From NCBI RefSeq assembly GCF_009600985.1, contig NZ_VDFP01000001.1:1-64000 (forward strand): DNA of 64,000 nucleotides. The letters are read 5' to 3'. The notes under the pieces were generated by a model that was not told the origin of the DNA, did no database searches, and saw only the letters and a program-made list of their open reading frames with translations. Origin of the DNA: Companilactobacillus halodurans. GTDB lineage: Bacteria > Bacillota > Bacilli > Lactobacillales > Lactobacillaceae. How positions within the stretch are numbered: position 1 is the first letter of the stretch; each line of letters begins with the position of its first letter. A program made the position numbers and the translations under genes. Below, piece by piece: positions 1-9,451 of the stretch.

Positions 1-23
1 TATTAAGCGTATCAATCTTCAAA

Positions 24-62
24 TTTTTTGGCTCCGAGCAAGCTCGTCAGCCAAATAAAAAA
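24..62. other. Intergenic hairpin near the window edge
   Basis: An inverted repeat pairs TTGGCT with AGCCAA and, inside it, CGAGC with GCTCG around an AA loop, with a small internal bulge. The flanks are T-rich on the left and A-rich on the right, so the stem can extend a few base pairs. On neither strand is the stem followed by a clean run of T, so it is not a textbook terminator. It lies about 85 bases downstream of the mutarotase gene stop and may end that transcript. The neighbour on the other side is outside the window. Confidence 0.4.
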
Positions 63-147
63 CAGCTAGACCAATTATGATCTAACTGCTTATGTAAACT
101 GCCATCAACTTAATTTGACGAACAGCCCTTTTATTATCATTTTTATA

Positions 148-1026
148 TTACTTGATTGAAATACTGAAATATGCTTCAAATTGTTCCTTAGGAGCCAATT
201 TATTGATTGCATACTTGTGTTTCAAATCATTGTCGCTATCTGTTTTATCAGCAAGTCCCCACCATGGTTCGATACACATAAACTTACCGTTATCATCAGG
301 ATAGGTTGACCACATCCCGAAGAATTTGGCGTTACCAGTATCAAGTGTCAACTTGTGATCTGACTTGTCGCTTGAAATTGTTACTTCAGCAGGGTCATTC
401 AAACGATAGACCACAGCATCGTCCACAAAGTAATCACGAGCCATTGAGAAGTTTTGATTCTCAACTTTTTGCTCATTATTCAAATCGACTAGGTGATCTG
501 AAATAGGAATATGAGTTCTTGTTTCAACAGGGTCAACTTGAACTTTGTAATCTTCAAATTTCAAACCTTTATCAAAGGGAACGCTAAAACCAGGGTGTGC
601 TCCAATTGAGAAGTACATATCTTCTGATTCTTCCATACTATCAACTAAGTAAGAAATTTGCACAGTATCCTTAACAAGTTGGTAAACGATACGCAACTTG
701 AAGTGATAAGGATACTTCTTAAGACTAGCTTCACTAGTTGTCAAACTTAAAACTAATTTGGCATCTGTTTGTGAGTCAAGACTAAATTCTTGATCACGAG
801 CAAATCCATGTTGAGTCATCTGGTACTCTTTACCATCAACAAAGTAATGGTCATCCTTTAAGCGACCAACGATTGGGAACAATACCGGTGCATGTCTTCC
901 CCAAACCTTTGAGTCAGCTTGCCAGATAAATTCTGAATCTTCATTGTTCTTGATGCTGTTCATTTCAGCACCCAAAGAATTGATTTTTACAGTTAAAAAG
1001 TCGTTCTTCAATTGATAAACTGTCAT
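148..1026 (-). CDS. LacX-type aldose 1-epimerase (mutarotase) family protein
   Basis: A 292-residue protein of the galactose mutarotase superfamily, LacX branch, expected to interconvert alpha and beta anomers of an aldose or to act on a sugar phosphate in the cytoplasm. Seen: the family beta-sandwich signature with GAHPGFSVPF in the middle and CIEPWWGLAD near the C-terminus, which carry the usual catalytic His and Glu positions. The start is taken at MTVYQLKND because it has AGGGGGAG seven bases upstream; a longer frame running back to 1074 overlaps hslU and has no ribosome site. It is the last gene of the topA-xerC-hslV-hslU series, 10 bases after hslU. Family assignment is firm, substrate unknown. 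Confidence 0.85.
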   Translation of the reverse strand: MTVYQLKNDFLTVKINSLGAEMNSIKNNEDSEFIWQADSKVWGRHAPVLFPIVGRLKDDHYFVDGKEYQMTQHGFARDQEFSLDSQTDAKLVLSLTTSEASLKKYPYHFKLRIVYQLVKDTVQISYLVDSMEESEDMYFSIGAHPGFSVPFDKGLKFEDYKVQVDPVETRTHIPISDHLVDLNNEQKVENQNFSMARDYFVDDAVVYRLNDPAEVTISSDKSDHKLTLDTGNAKFFGMWSTYPDDNGKFMCIEPWWGLADKTDSDNDLKHKYAINKLAPKEQFEAYFSISIK

Positions 1027-1036
1027 GTAACTCCCC

Positions 1037-2479
1037 CTAAAGAATATAGCGTGAAAGATCTTGATCAGCAGCAATCTTGCCTACTTGTTCATGAACGTAT
1101 TCACGTGTAATAGTAATGTCGCCCATTTGCATATCTGGACCTTCATATAGAATATCCGCCAAGATCTTTTCCAAGACAGTAGAAAGACGTCTTGCACCGA
1201 TGTTCTGATTACTATTATTCAATTCAAAAGCAACTTTTGCAATCTCTTCAACTGATTCTTTAGTAAAAGTTAAATGTATGCCATCCGCGCGTGTAAGCGC
1301 TACATATTGTTTTGTCAATGCATTGTCTGGTTTAGTCAAAATTTGAATGAAATCTTCTTCAGTCAAGTCGTTTAATTCGACTCTAATTGGGAAACGACCT
1401 TGAAGTTCAGCAATCAAATCGCTAGGCTTGCTTTCAGCAAAAGCACCTGAGGCAATGAAAAGAATGTGGTCAGTATCGACTGGACCATATTTAGTGTTGA
1501 TACGTGAACCTTCGACGATTGGCAAGATGTCACGTTGGACACCTTCACGAGAAACTTCACCTGAATTCTTTTTATCGCCAGCAGCAATCTTATCGAACTC
1601 ATCAATAAAGATAATTCCTTTATTTTGAGTCAATTCAATAGCTCTTTGATAAATTTCATCATGGTCGACTCGTTTATCCGATTCTTGTTGAATCAACAAT
1701 TCACGAGCTTCCTTAACTGGCAAAGTTCTTGTGATAGTCTTCTTAGGCATCAATGAGTCCATCATCCCACTCATATCAAGTCCCATTTGACCCATCTGGT
1801 CATCCATTGGACCAACTTTTTTAGATTCTTCGACTTTGATAGTTACCTCTTCGTCTTCTAGAAGTCCTTTATCCAATTGTTCTTTAACACTGAGACGACG
1901 ATTACGGATTTCATCAGTAACTTCAGCATTGCTGTCAGGATCAGAATCAACCGTATCATTATTGTTGTTAAAAATACTACCGAGATTTTGACCATTTTGC
2001 ATGTTATTTAACATACTCATGAAATCATTGTTGTTTTGTTTTTGTTCTTTTTTGACGCCAGGAGCTAGCAATTTAACCAATTTCTTATCAACATCGCGAC
2101 GGACTTCTGGTCTAATTTCATCAAATTTGTCTTTTTCAACCATAGAAACAGCCATACTGACTAAATCACGTACCATTGATTCGACGTCGCGACCTACGTA
2201 ACCAACTTCAGTAAATTTAGTTGCTTCGACTTTCACGAAGGGGGCGTTAACGATTTTGGCTAATCTTCTGGCGATTTCTGTTTTACCAACACCAGTTGGT
2301 CCAATCATCATCAAATTTTTAGGTGTGATTTCTTGTTGTAGTTTTTCTGGTACTTGCATACGACGGTAACGATTGTACAAGGCAATCGCAACCGCCTTTT
2401 TAGCGTCTGTTTGACCAATAATATAATTGTCTAATTGGGCAACGATTTGTTTTGGTGTTAACGGTGTTAATGTATCCAT
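1037..2479 (-). CDS. hslU: ATP-dependent protease ATPase subunit HslU
   Basis: AAA+ unfoldase that feeds substrates to the HslV peptidase. Walker A is GPTGVGKTE at residues 60-68, Walker B IIFIDEFDKI near 290, and the C-terminus ends LSRYIL, the tail that docks into HslV. The protein is 480 residues, longer than the usual 440-470; the extra length is an Asn-, Gln- and Met-rich stretch in the intermediate domain, about residues 145-245 (runs such as NNNN, and MDDQMGQMGLDMSGMM). Start supported by GTGGAG upstream. It follows hslV by 15 bases in the conserved topA-xerC-hslV-hslU order of Bacilli (codV-clpQ-clpY), although codY is absent and replaced by a mutarotase gene. Confidence 0.97.
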   Translation of the reverse strand: MDTLTPLTPKQIVAQLDNYIIGQTDAKKAVAIALYNRYRRMQVPEKLQQEITPKNLMMIGPTGVGKTEIARRLAKIVNAPFVKVEATKFTEVGYVGRDVESMVRDLVSMAVSMVEKDKFDEIRPEVRRDVDKKLVKLLAPGVKKEQKQNNNDFMSMLNNMQNGQNLGSIFNNNNDTVDSDPDSNAEVTDEIRNRRLSVKEQLDKGLLEDEEVTIKVEESKKVGPMDDQMGQMGLDMSGMMDSLMPKKTITRTLPVKEARELLIQQESDKRVDHDEIYQRAIELTQNKGIIFIDEFDKIAAGDKKNSGEVSREGVQRDILPIVEGSRINTKYGPVDTDHILFIASGAFAESKPSDLIAELQGRFPIRVELNDLTEEDFIQILTKPDNALTKQYVALTRADGIHLTFTKESVEEIAKVAFELNNSNQNIGARRLSTVLEKILADILYEGPDMQMGDITITREYVHEQVGKIAADQDLSRYIL

Positions 2480-2494
2480 TTATTAATCTCCACT

Positions 2495-3019
2495 CTAAAA
2501 TTTATCGGAAATAATGTTTTCATTCGTAAAGATATCGATTCCTGAAGCAATCTTAATTGCTTCCACAGCAATCTGTTCAGCATCCATATCTTTTGCATGA
2601 CGTTGCATAGCAATAGCTGCCGCTTGAGCAAAGTTGCCACCTGACCCAATTGCTACGACATCTTCATCAGGTTCGATAACTTCGCCATTACCTGAAATCA
2701 ATAAGAGACTGTCCTTATCCATAGCAATCAACAAAGCTTCCAATTTTTGCAAAGTTGGATCTTTTCTCCAATCCTGTGCTAACTCAACTGCAGCTCTCTT
2801 AAGATTTCCAGAGTAAGCCTTGAGTTTTTGTTCAAGCCAATCTTGAAGAGTAATCGCATCAGCTACTCCACCAGCAAAACCAATAATGACCTTATCGTCA
2901 TAAATACGTCTTACCTTGTGAGCAGTTCCTTTCATGATGTATTTTTCACCCATTGTAACTTGACCGTCACCAGCAATAGCAGTGCGGTTATCATGTTTTA
3001 CAGCAACTATAGTTGTCAT
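2495..3019 (-). CDS. hslV: ATP-dependent protease peptidase subunit HslV
   Basis: Threonine protease subunit of the HslUV complex, 174 residues. After Met removal the N-terminus is TTIVAVKHD, giving the catalytic Thr1; GDGQVTMG and KGTAHKVRRI with the conserved Lys follow, then GFAGGVADA. This differs from Bacillus subtilis ClpQ, which uses an N-terminal Ser form. Start fixed by AAGAAGG upstream and by the need for Thr at position 2. It sits 13 bases after xerC and 15 before hslU, so the three genes are almost surely cotranscribed. Confidence 0.96.
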   Translation of the reverse strand: MTTIVAVKHDNRTAIAGDGQVTMGEKYIMKGTAHKVRRIYDDKVIIGFAGGVADAITLQDWLEQKLKAYSGNLKRAAVELAQDWRKDPTLQKLEALLIAMDKDSLLLISGNGEVIEPDEDVVAIGSGGNFAQAAAIAMQRHAKDMDAEQIAVEAIKIASGIDIFTNENIISDKF

Positions 3020-3032
3020 TTATGTACCTTCT

Positions 3033-3932
3033 TTATCTTGGAAAATATTTTTTATAATCTTTTTTTAAATGGTCCATCGTCACGTGCGTATAGATTTGAG
3101 TCGTAGACAAACTAGAGTGTCCTAATAATTCTTGGACCGTTCTTAAATCCGCCCCATGTTCTAACATATGGGTTGCAAAAGTATGCCGAATCATGTGGGG
3201 ATGGATATCGCTAGTTAAACTAGTCTTTTTAATGATTTGATCCAAAATATATTCGATTCCACGACTAGTTAAACCCTGTCCACGACTATTGACGAACACA
3301 TATTGATGATCCTGATGATTCTTCGTCATCAAAATTTTACGACCCTGATCAAAGTATTTTTTTAAGGCATGTTGAGCATAGCTTCCAAAAGGAACGTAAC
3401 GATCCTTATCCCCTTTACCATGAATCAAAACGATTCCATTAGAAAAATCCAATTGATCTAATAATAGGTTAGCACATTCACTAACTCGCATGCCAGTAGC
3501 ATACAACATCTCCAAGAGCGCTGAGTTTCTTTGCGACAGAGGATCATCTCCTTGGACAGCTTCAAACAATTGCGTCATTTCTTTTTCATAAAAGTAATGA
3601 GGCAATTTTCGACCCTTATGCTTTAACTGCACCAAATCAAAGGGATTGGCATCGATGAAATCATTCTTAATCAAAAAATTATAAAACGAACGTAAAGCTG
3701 ATATTCGCCTAGCAACCGTTTCATCCGCATAATCTTTTTCATCTAAATAAGTTAAATATGTCTCGATATCAATTCGTTTCACCTTGGTAAAGCCATTGAA
3801 ACCACCATTTTGATGCAAAAAAGAAACAAAATTATCTATATCTTCTAAATAAGATTTTTTTGTTTCTTTTGAGTAGTGATGATTAATCATTAAATTTTCA
3901 ACGAATTTATCGATTAATTCCTGTTCTATCAT
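3033..3932 (-). CDS. xerC: Tyrosine recombinase XerC
   Basis: Site-specific recombinase, 299 residues, which with XerD resolves chromosome dimers at dif. An N-terminal SAM-like core-binding domain (1-90) precedes the catalytic domain. Seen catalytic residues: Arg in ATGMRVSE (near 150), Lys in HGKGDKDRYVPF, HxxR in HMIRHTFATH, the second His in LLGHSSLSTT and the Tyr nucleophile in TQIYTHV. The start codon directly abuts the topA stop, so translation is probably coupled. The location between topA and hslV is the standard XerC (CodV) position and separates it from the XerD copy at 28 kb. Confidence 0.95.
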   Translation of the reverse strand: MIEQELIDKFVENLMINHHYSKETKKSYLEDIDNFVSFLHQNGGFNGFTKVKRIDIETYLTYLDEKDYADETVARRISALRSFYNFLIKNDFIDANPFDLVQLKHKGRKLPHYFYEKEMTQLFEAVQGDDPLSQRNSALLEMLYATGMRVSECANLLLDQLDFSNGIVLIHGKGDKDRYVPFGSYAQHALKKYFDQGRKILMTKNHQDHQYVFVNSRGQGLTSRGIEYILDQIIKKTSLTSDIHPHMIRHTFATHMLEHGADLRTVQELLGHSSLSTTQIYTHVTMDHLKKDYKKYFPR

Positions 3933-6020
3933 TTATTTTTGAATATCCTCTTCATAATCTCCATTTGGACAGATTACTTGACGACCACCCTTAACTTTCT
4001 TTTCAACTAGGTAGTGGCCATCTTTTGGACAATCACGTCCAATTGGTTTATCCCAAGAAACAAAGTCACAGTCTGGATATCTAGAACAACCATAAAAGAT
4101 ACGGTTCTTCTTTGATTTTCTTTCAATAACTTGACCTTTCTTACATTTAGGACAAGTAACGCCAATTTCTTTAACGATTGGTTTAGTATTACGACATTCA
4201 GGGAAACGTGAGCAAGCATAGAACTTGCCATAACGTCCCATCTTGATGACCATTGGTGCACCACAGATATCACAATCCATACCTGCTGGTTCATCCTTGA
4301 TTTGAACTTTTTCAATTTTATCTTCGGCTGATTCTAATTCTTTTGCAAATGGTTTGTAGTAGCGATCGACTACTTGGACCCAATCTTCATTGCCTTCTTC
4401 AATTCGATCCAACTCATCTTCCAAATTAGCTGTAAAATCGATATTTACGATATCTGGGAAATAAGACTGAATCAAATTATCAACGATTTCACCAAGTTCG
4501 GTTGGTTCAAAACTCTTACCATTCAATTTGACGTAGTAACGACGTTGAATAGTATCAATTGTCGGAGCATAAGTTGAAGGACGACCAACGCCATTTTCTT
4601 CCAAAGCTTTGACCAAGGAAGCTTCAGTAAATCTTGCTGGTGGTTGAGTAAAGTGTTGTGCCGGATCATTTTTTTGCAACTTAGCTTTATCGCCTTCAGT
4701 TAATTCAGGCAAGATATTATCTTTCTTAGATTTTTCGGAAGTACTTTGATAGACTTTGCGATAACCTTCAAATTTCATCTTTGAACCATTGGCTCTAAAA
4801 TTAACGCCATTTTGTGACAAATCGACTGTCATCGTATCAAAGATTGCTGGTGTCATTTGACTGGCAACAAAACGTGACCAAATCAAATTATAAAGTCTAA
4901 ATTGATCACGACTCAAAATATCTTTCAATGAAGCTGGCGTTCTCATAACTGATGAAGGACGGATAGCTTCGTGGGCATCTTGAGCCCCTTCTTGGTTCTT
5001 ATCTTTTCTCTCTTTGATAGCTGCAAAAGGTTCGCCGTATTCTTGGTGAATGAACTTTGAAGCTTCTGCTTCAGCTACTTTAGAAATACGCTTAGAATCA
5101 GTCCGCATATAAGTAATTAGACCAACAGTTCCTTCTTTTCGACCTAAATTGATACCTTCGTACAATTGTTGGGCAATCATCATTGTTTTTCTAGTCTTGT
5201 AGTTGAGACGCTTGTTAGCTTCTTGTTGCAACGAACTAGTTGTAAATGGTGCTGCTGGAGTTCTCTTGCGTTCCTTTTTTGTAACTTTATCGATATTGAA
5301 ATCTTTTTTCTTATCAACTTTATTTAAAACAGCTTGAACTTGATCATTGTCGCCAAGCTCAGCTTTTTTACCATCCAAGCCATAGAAGTTAGCTTTAAAC
5401 TTATCTTTACCATGCTTGAAAACTGATTCGATCGTCCAATATTCTTGAGGAACGAACTTCTTGATTTCATTTTCGCGCTCAATAACAAGTTTCAAGGCAA
5501 TCGATTGAACACGACCGGCACTGAGTCCTTTTTTAACTTTTGCCCAAAGGATTGGCGAAATAGAATAACCAACCAAGCGATCTAAAACCCGACGAGCTTG
5601 TTGAGCATCAACCAAATTCATATCGATGCTTCGAGGTGACTTGAAAGCTTGTTTGACCGTGTCTTTAGTAATTTCATTAAAGACGACCCGATTTTTATCA
5701 TTGTCATCCAACCCTAGTAAATGTGAGACATGCCAAGCAATGGCTTCTCCTTCACGATCCGGATCGGCTGCCAGATAAATCCTTTTAGCTTTTTTGGCTT
5801 CTTTTTTCAAATCCTTGATGACTGGACCCTTACCACGAATGGAAATATATTTTGGTTCATAATCATGTTCAACGTCGACACCCATCTGACTCTTAGGTAA
5901 GTCTCTAACGTGACCAAGACTTGCAACCACGTGATAATTACGTCCCAAATACTTTTCAATTGTTTTTGCTTTTGATGGCGATTCAACGATCACCAAGTTC
6001 TTTTGCTTTGTTGATGGCAC
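3933..6020 (-). CDS. topA: DNA topoisomerase I
   Basis: Type IA topoisomerase that relaxes negative supercoils, 695 residues. The Toprim domain is at the N-terminus ([24 protein letters not shown]), the active-site Tyr is in LITYMRTDS near residue 305, and the C-terminus has two four-cysteine zinc modules (CDICGAP...CSRFPEC and CPKCKKG...CSRYPDC) plus a remnant with two cysteines. The start is the GTG at 6020, with AAAGGAG eight bases upstream; an ATG nine codons earlier lies upstream of that ribosome site and is unlikely. The next gene upstream, dprA, ends 104 bases away. Confidence 0.96.
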   Translation of the reverse strand: MPSTKQKNLVIVESPSKAKTIEKYLGRNYHVVASLGHVRDLPKSQMGVDVEHDYEPKYISIRGKGPVIKDLKKEAKKAKRIYLAADPDREGEAIAWHVSHLLGLDDNDKNRVVFNEITKDTVKQAFKSPRSIDMNLVDAQQARRVLDRLVGYSISPILWAKVKKGLSAGRVQSIALKLVIERENEIKKFVPQEYWTIESVFKHGKDKFKANFYGLDGKKAELGDNDQVQAVLNKVDKKKDFNIDKVTKKERKRTPAAPFTTSSLQQEANKRLNYKTRKTMMIAQQLYEGINLGRKEGTVGLITYMRTDSKRISKVAEAEASKFIHQEYGEPFAAIKERKDKNQEGAQDAHEAIRPSSVMRTPASLKDILSRDQFRLYNLIWSRFVASQMTPAIFDTMTVDLSQNGVNFRANGSKMKFEGYRKVYQSTSEKSKKDNILPELTEGDKAKLQKNDPAQHFTQPPARFTEASLVKALEENGVGRPSTYAPTIDTIQRRYYVKLNGKSFEPTELGEIVDNLIQSYFPDIVNIDFTANLEDELDRIEEGNEDWVQVVDRYYKPFAKELESAEDKIEKVQIKDEPAGMDCDICGAPMVIKMGRYGKFYACSRFPECRNTKPIVKEIGVTCPKCKKGQVIERKSKKNRIFYGCSRYPDCDFVSWDKPIGRDCPKDGHYLVEKKVKGGRQVICPNGDYEEDIQK

Positions 6021-6124
6021 GTAAAGTGCTCCTTTCCAATGGATCAATTAAAACTGTCAATATATTAATCACTGATTTTTCTTTTGTCAATTTAAATGAT
6101 AAAAATATTTTTAAATATCCTGAT

Positions 6125-6943
6125 TTATAAACTATTAAAATCGATCAGCGGGGTGGCCCCTTGTTCAATCAGACTATTGCAGCCAGCGGACAAACTAACA
6201 TCGATTCGTCCAGGAATAGCCAAGACTTCACGATTGTTCTCTAGTGCTAAATCTGCTGTGATCAAAGAACCACTTCTTTTTTTAGCTTCTGTGACGATAA
6301 CCTTTTGACTCAAACCGGCGATTATTCGATTCCTTTGTGGAAAATGAAATTTCCTGATAGGAGTCCGTGGTGGGTACTCACTGATTACCAAACCATTATT
6401 CATAATTTCTTGCTGTAAAGCAAGGTTTTCTTTTGGATAAGCAATATCAAGCCCACTTCCAATCACGGCAATCGTCTTGCCATGATTATTCAATGCGTGT
6501 TGATGAGCCCATGAATCGACGCCTTTTGCTAAACCGCTCACAATAGTATAACGATTTACCAAGCGCGGAACAAGACCGCCAATGCAACGAAAACTGTAAT
6601 CTGTCGCCTGTCTAGACCCAACGATAGCCAAACAATCCGTCTTTAGTAAAGCAATATCTCCTTTAAAATACAAGAGCGCTGGAGGATTATAAATTGTTCT
6701 TAAGATTTGCGGATAATTGGAATCTAAGTAGTTTATCGCTTCAAACTCTGCAATTTCTTGCTTCTTTAATAATAGTAGAAACTGGTTAAATTTTGCAAAT
6801 CCCCACTTTTCTTGCAGAAAATCATAAGTTTCATCTTCTAGATTAGCACTACTTGTCGAAATCTTTATAATATTTAACATTATCTGATTCGAAACCATCC
6901 CCGTTTGACGACATAGGATTAAGAATCGCGTTAATTTGTCCAT
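6125..6943 (-). CDS. dprA: DNA-processing protein DprA
   Basis: Single-stranded DNA binding protein that loads RecA during natural transformation, 272 residues. Rossmann-fold motifs of the family are present: VGSRQATDYS, SGLAKGVDSWAHQHAL, AVIGSGLDIAYPKEN and SEYPP. Only a short helical N-terminus precedes the Rossmann domain and there is no C-terminal winged helix, as is usual in lactobacilli. Start supported by GGGAGTGATG upstream. It lies in the conserved rbgA-rnhB-dprA-topA order, 47 bases after rnhB. It shows at least one competence gene is intact; the window alone does not show transformability. Confidence 0.95.
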   Translation of the reverse strand: MDKLTRFLILCRQTGMVSNQIMLNIIKISTSSANLEDETYDFLQEKWGFAKFNQFLLLLKKQEIAEFEAINYLDSNYPQILRTIYNPPALLYFKGDIALLKTDCLAIVGSRQATDYSFRCIGGLVPRLVNRYTIVSGLAKGVDSWAHQHALNNHGKTIAVIGSGLDIAYPKENLALQQEIMNNGLVISEYPPRTPIRKFHFPQRNRIIAGLSQKVIVTEAKKRSGSLITADLALENNREVLAIPGRIDVSLSAGCNSLIEQGATPLIDFNSL

Positions 6944-6990
6944 AATAAAAACATCACTCCCTTAGTCTAAACTACGAAAATGATGCTTTC

Positions 6991-7761
6991 TTAATACAAT
7001 TTATTTATGTTTTTTACTGGCGCAAAACTCAAGCGGTGAATCTTTGTTCGACCATATTTTGACAAGGCATCCAAATGTTGTTTAGTGCCATAGCCGTCGT
7101 TTTGATCAAAACCAAATTCAGGGTATAGTTTGCCATATGTCGTCATCAGGCGGTCCCGACTTACTTTAGCTACGATACTAGCAGCTCCAATACTTAACGA
7201 CTTAGAATCGCCCTTAATCAATTTTGTTTGTGAAATATTAACAGGAATCGTCATGGCATCGACTAAAATTTGATCTGGCTTCAAAAAGAGTCGTTCAATA
7301 GATTCTCTCATTGTCAACTCAGTTGCATGATAAATGTTTTCAGTATCAATCAACTTAGGACTGCCAACAGCGACACTAATATCAATTGCTTGTTCACAAA
7401 TTTGTTTATATAATTGGTCTCTTTTGGCACGTGATAATTTTTTTGAATCGTCCACCTCATAAAGTGTATTATCGCATGGCAAAATAACCGCTGCTGTAAC
7501 GACTGGCCCAGCCAACGGTCCTCTACCAACTTCATCTACTCCTGCGACCACTAAATTGTGATCCCAGTAAGGCTTTTCCAAAAATTCCTTTTGATGAAAT
7601 TTTTTAATCAAAACCTCTTTTTGAGCTTGCTTTTTATAAAATTGCTGCAATAATTTTTTTACTCCAGCCCTAGAATCTTTTGAAAATTCTGACAATAACG
7701 AACTATTAGCTTCATTTTCCAATAGTTTTTTAACTTCTTTAATCGTGTATCTATTCTTCAT
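6991..7761 (-). CDS. rnhB: Ribonuclease HII
   Basis: Cleaves RNA in RNA-DNA hybrids and single ribonucleotides in DNA; 256 residues. GVDEVGRGPLAGPVV carries the DE of the metal site, ILVDAMTIP another acidic residue, and GDSKSLSIGAASIVAKVSRD is the family core motif. An N-terminal extension of about 70 residues is typical of Bacilli. The start chosen, MKNRYTIKE, has GGGGAG upstream and overlaps the end of rbgA by 11 bases, suggesting translational coupling. A start seven codons further upstream would lie inside the ribosome site region. Confidence 0.95.
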   Translation of the reverse strand: MKNRYTIKEVKKLLENEANSSLLSEFSKDSRAGVKKLLQQFYKKQAQKEVLIKKFHQKEFLEKPYWDHNLVVAGVDEVGRGPLAGPVVTAAVILPCDNTLYEVDDSKKLSRAKRDQLYKQICEQAIDISVAVGSPKLIDTENIYHATELTMRESIERLFLKPDQILVDAMTIPVNISQTKLIKGDSKSLSIGAASIVAKVSRDRLMTTYGKLYPEFGFDQNDGYGTKQHLDALSKYGRTKIHRLSFAPVKNINKLY

Positions 7762-8605
7762 AAAACTCCCCAGGGACATCAAAAGTCAATCTGCCTAACT
7801 TGAGCTTACGAATATCATCGATAATTCTACGTGAGGCTCTGTCATAATCCTCTTTATAACCGAACTTCTCAGTTAGACTCATTAACAATTCTGGAGTCGT
7901 ATGATTGAAAATATCGGAGTTAGTAAGTCCATACTTTTCCTGCAGATTGTCCATATAATGAGTCTCTAAAAAGTTCAATGCATAGATGGCAACATCATCA
8001 GGTGCATAGATTTTATCTTTGATAGCGCCTGAAAGAGCCAATTTCATGCCTACCTTGGGATCATCGATCTTTGGCCAAAGAATACCAGGCGTATCCAATA
8101 AGTCGATACCAATATTTGTTTTCAACCAATTCTGATTTTTCGTCACGCCGGGCTTATTACCAGTTACGGCCACATTCTTTCCAACCAAGCGGTTCAAAAT
8201 CGTTGATTTGCCGACATTCGGAATTCCAATGCACATAGCTTTGATTCGATAATTTTGAACGCCATTTTTTTCATAACGAGCAATTTTTTCAGAAAGTTCG
8301 GAATGAATCAAACTTTTGATTTTGTTGAGTCCTTTGCTATGTTTAGCATCCAATTCAATGGATTTAGTGCCCTCTTGTTCAAAGTTAAGCTTCCAATCAG
8401 CTGTCACTTGAGGATCAGCTAGGTCAGCTTTATTTAAAATAATTATGTGCTTTTTTTTATCGATTATTTGTTCAAGAACCGGATTACGCGATGAAAACGG
8501 AAGTCTTGCATCGACGATTTCCAGTACAATATCCACTAGTTTCAAGCGGTCTTGCACTTGGTTCTTGGCTTTGTTCATGTGTCCCGGATACCATTGTAGT
8601 GCCAT
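7751..8605 (-). CDS. rbgA: Ribosome biogenesis GTPase RbgA (YlqF)
   Basis: Circularly permuted GTPase needed for late 50S subunit assembly. G motifs appear in permuted order: NKAD (G4) in ILNKADLADP, then GIPNVGKST (G1) and DTPGILWP (G3). 284 residues, with the C-terminal helical domain ending at the rnhB overlap. The start MALQWYPGHM is preferred over GTG and ATG codons three and two codons upstream because it matches the usual N-terminus of the family and has AGGTGA at good spacing. It lies nine bases after the yozE-like gene. Confidence 0.95.
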   Translation of the reverse strand: MALQWYPGHMNKAKNQVQDRLKLVDIVLEIVDARLPFSSRNPVLEQIIDKKKHIIILNKADLADPQVTADWKLNFEQEGTKSIELDAKHSKGLNKIKSLIHSELSEKIARYEKNGVQNYRIKAMCIGIPNVGKSTILNRLVGKNVAVTGNKPGVTKNQNWLKTNIGIDLLDTPGILWPKIDDPKVGMKLALSGAIKDKIYAPDDVAIYALNFLETHYMDNLQEKYGLTNSDIFNHTTPELLMSLTEKFGYKEDYDRASRRIIDDIRKLKLGRLTFDVPGEFYEE

Positions 8606-8614
8606 TGCCATCAC

Positions 8615-8839
8615 CTATTTTCTGTCTATTTCTTGGTACTTTTGGAATGCCTCATCAAAAATTGTCATGCTGGGCAAATAACCAGCGTTTAATTCCAGAT
8701 AATCTGAAATCTTTTGGTAACTTTCTTCATGCTTAGGAAAAGATGAATCATGAAAAGCATTGTTCGCAAATTCGGCCTCTGGTTCAACACTGTCAGCATT
8801 GCGAAGCGTCATTAAAAATTCATAAAAACTGCGTCTCAT
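8615..8839 (-). CDS. YozE/UPF0346 family small protein
   Basis: A 74-residue protein of the UPF0346 (YozE SAM-like) family, recognised from [25 protein letters not shown] and [19 protein letters not shown]. Function is not known; the fold is a small helical SAM-like domain. Start MRRSFYEF has AAAGGAG five bases upstream; a GTG five codons earlier overlaps that site and is rejected. It is followed by rbgA after nine bases and preceded by the ypmS-like gene, an arrangement common in lactobacilli. Confidence 0.88.
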   Translation of the reverse strand: MRRSFYEFLMTLRNADSVEPEAEFANNAFHDSSFPKHEESYQKISDYLELNAGYLPSMTIFDEAFQKYQEIDRK

Positions 8840-8855
8840 TCTTACTCCTTTCACG

Positions 8856-9449
8856 TTATTGGTTGTCAGTAATTTTACTATTCATTACTTCAAAGGACAA
8901 TTTATTATTTTTTAAATCAATATTTTTAGCACGAATACCATAACCATCTTTAGTTGTAAATTTAGTGAATTTCAAAAGAATTGACTTATCTTTGCCATCG
9001 ATATCGACCCAATTAGGTGTTTTAAAGCTATTCTTAATATAATTCATTACAAAGGAAATTGGCAATGATAAATCACCGATTTTCATTCCTTTTGCTTTCA
9101 ATAAAATATCGCCATTAGTCTTAGCATATGGCTGCATCAAAATCGTAAAGTGGATTTTGGCTCCTAAAAATGAAATAGCACCGGTTAATTCAGCGTCCTT
9201 TTTCAAGACAAGTTGATAATCGGTTTTACCGTTATTTAATGTATGCTTCAAATAATATTGAGCCATCTTGTTAGCTTGTTGCTTAGTCATATTGACGGTA
9301 AAGACTTTTGAACTTTGATTTTCAACATTGGAAGTAACCTGATAGTTTTCTGTTGGTGAACTCAAAACTTTAGTTCCAATGAATCCTAACCCAATCACAA
9401 TGATTGCCACGAGAGTTATGAATGCGTATTTCCAATAATTTCTTTTCAT
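8856..9449 (-). CDS. YpmS-like membrane-anchored protein
   Basis: A 197-residue protein with one N-terminal membrane helix ([18 protein letters not shown], about 8-25) and an extracytoplasmic domain of the YpmS (DUF2140) family. Its function is unknown. The tail has the family pattern of alternating strands and a conserved [14 protein letters not shown] segment. It begins two bases after the stop of the GDSL hydrolase gene and is very likely coexpressed with it; the pair ypmR-ypmS is conserved in Bacilli. Confidence 0.82.
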   Translation of the reverse strand: MKRNYWKYAFITLVAIIVIGLGFIGTKVLSSPTENYQVTSNVENQSSKVFTVNMTKQQANKMAQYYLKHTLNNGKTDYQLVLKKDAELTGAISFLGAKIHFTILMQPYAKTNGDILLKAKGMKIGDLSLPISFVMNYIKNSFKTPNWVDIDGKDKSILLKFTKFTTKDGYGIRAKNIDLKNNKLSFEVMNSKITDNQ

Positions 9450-9451
9450 AA

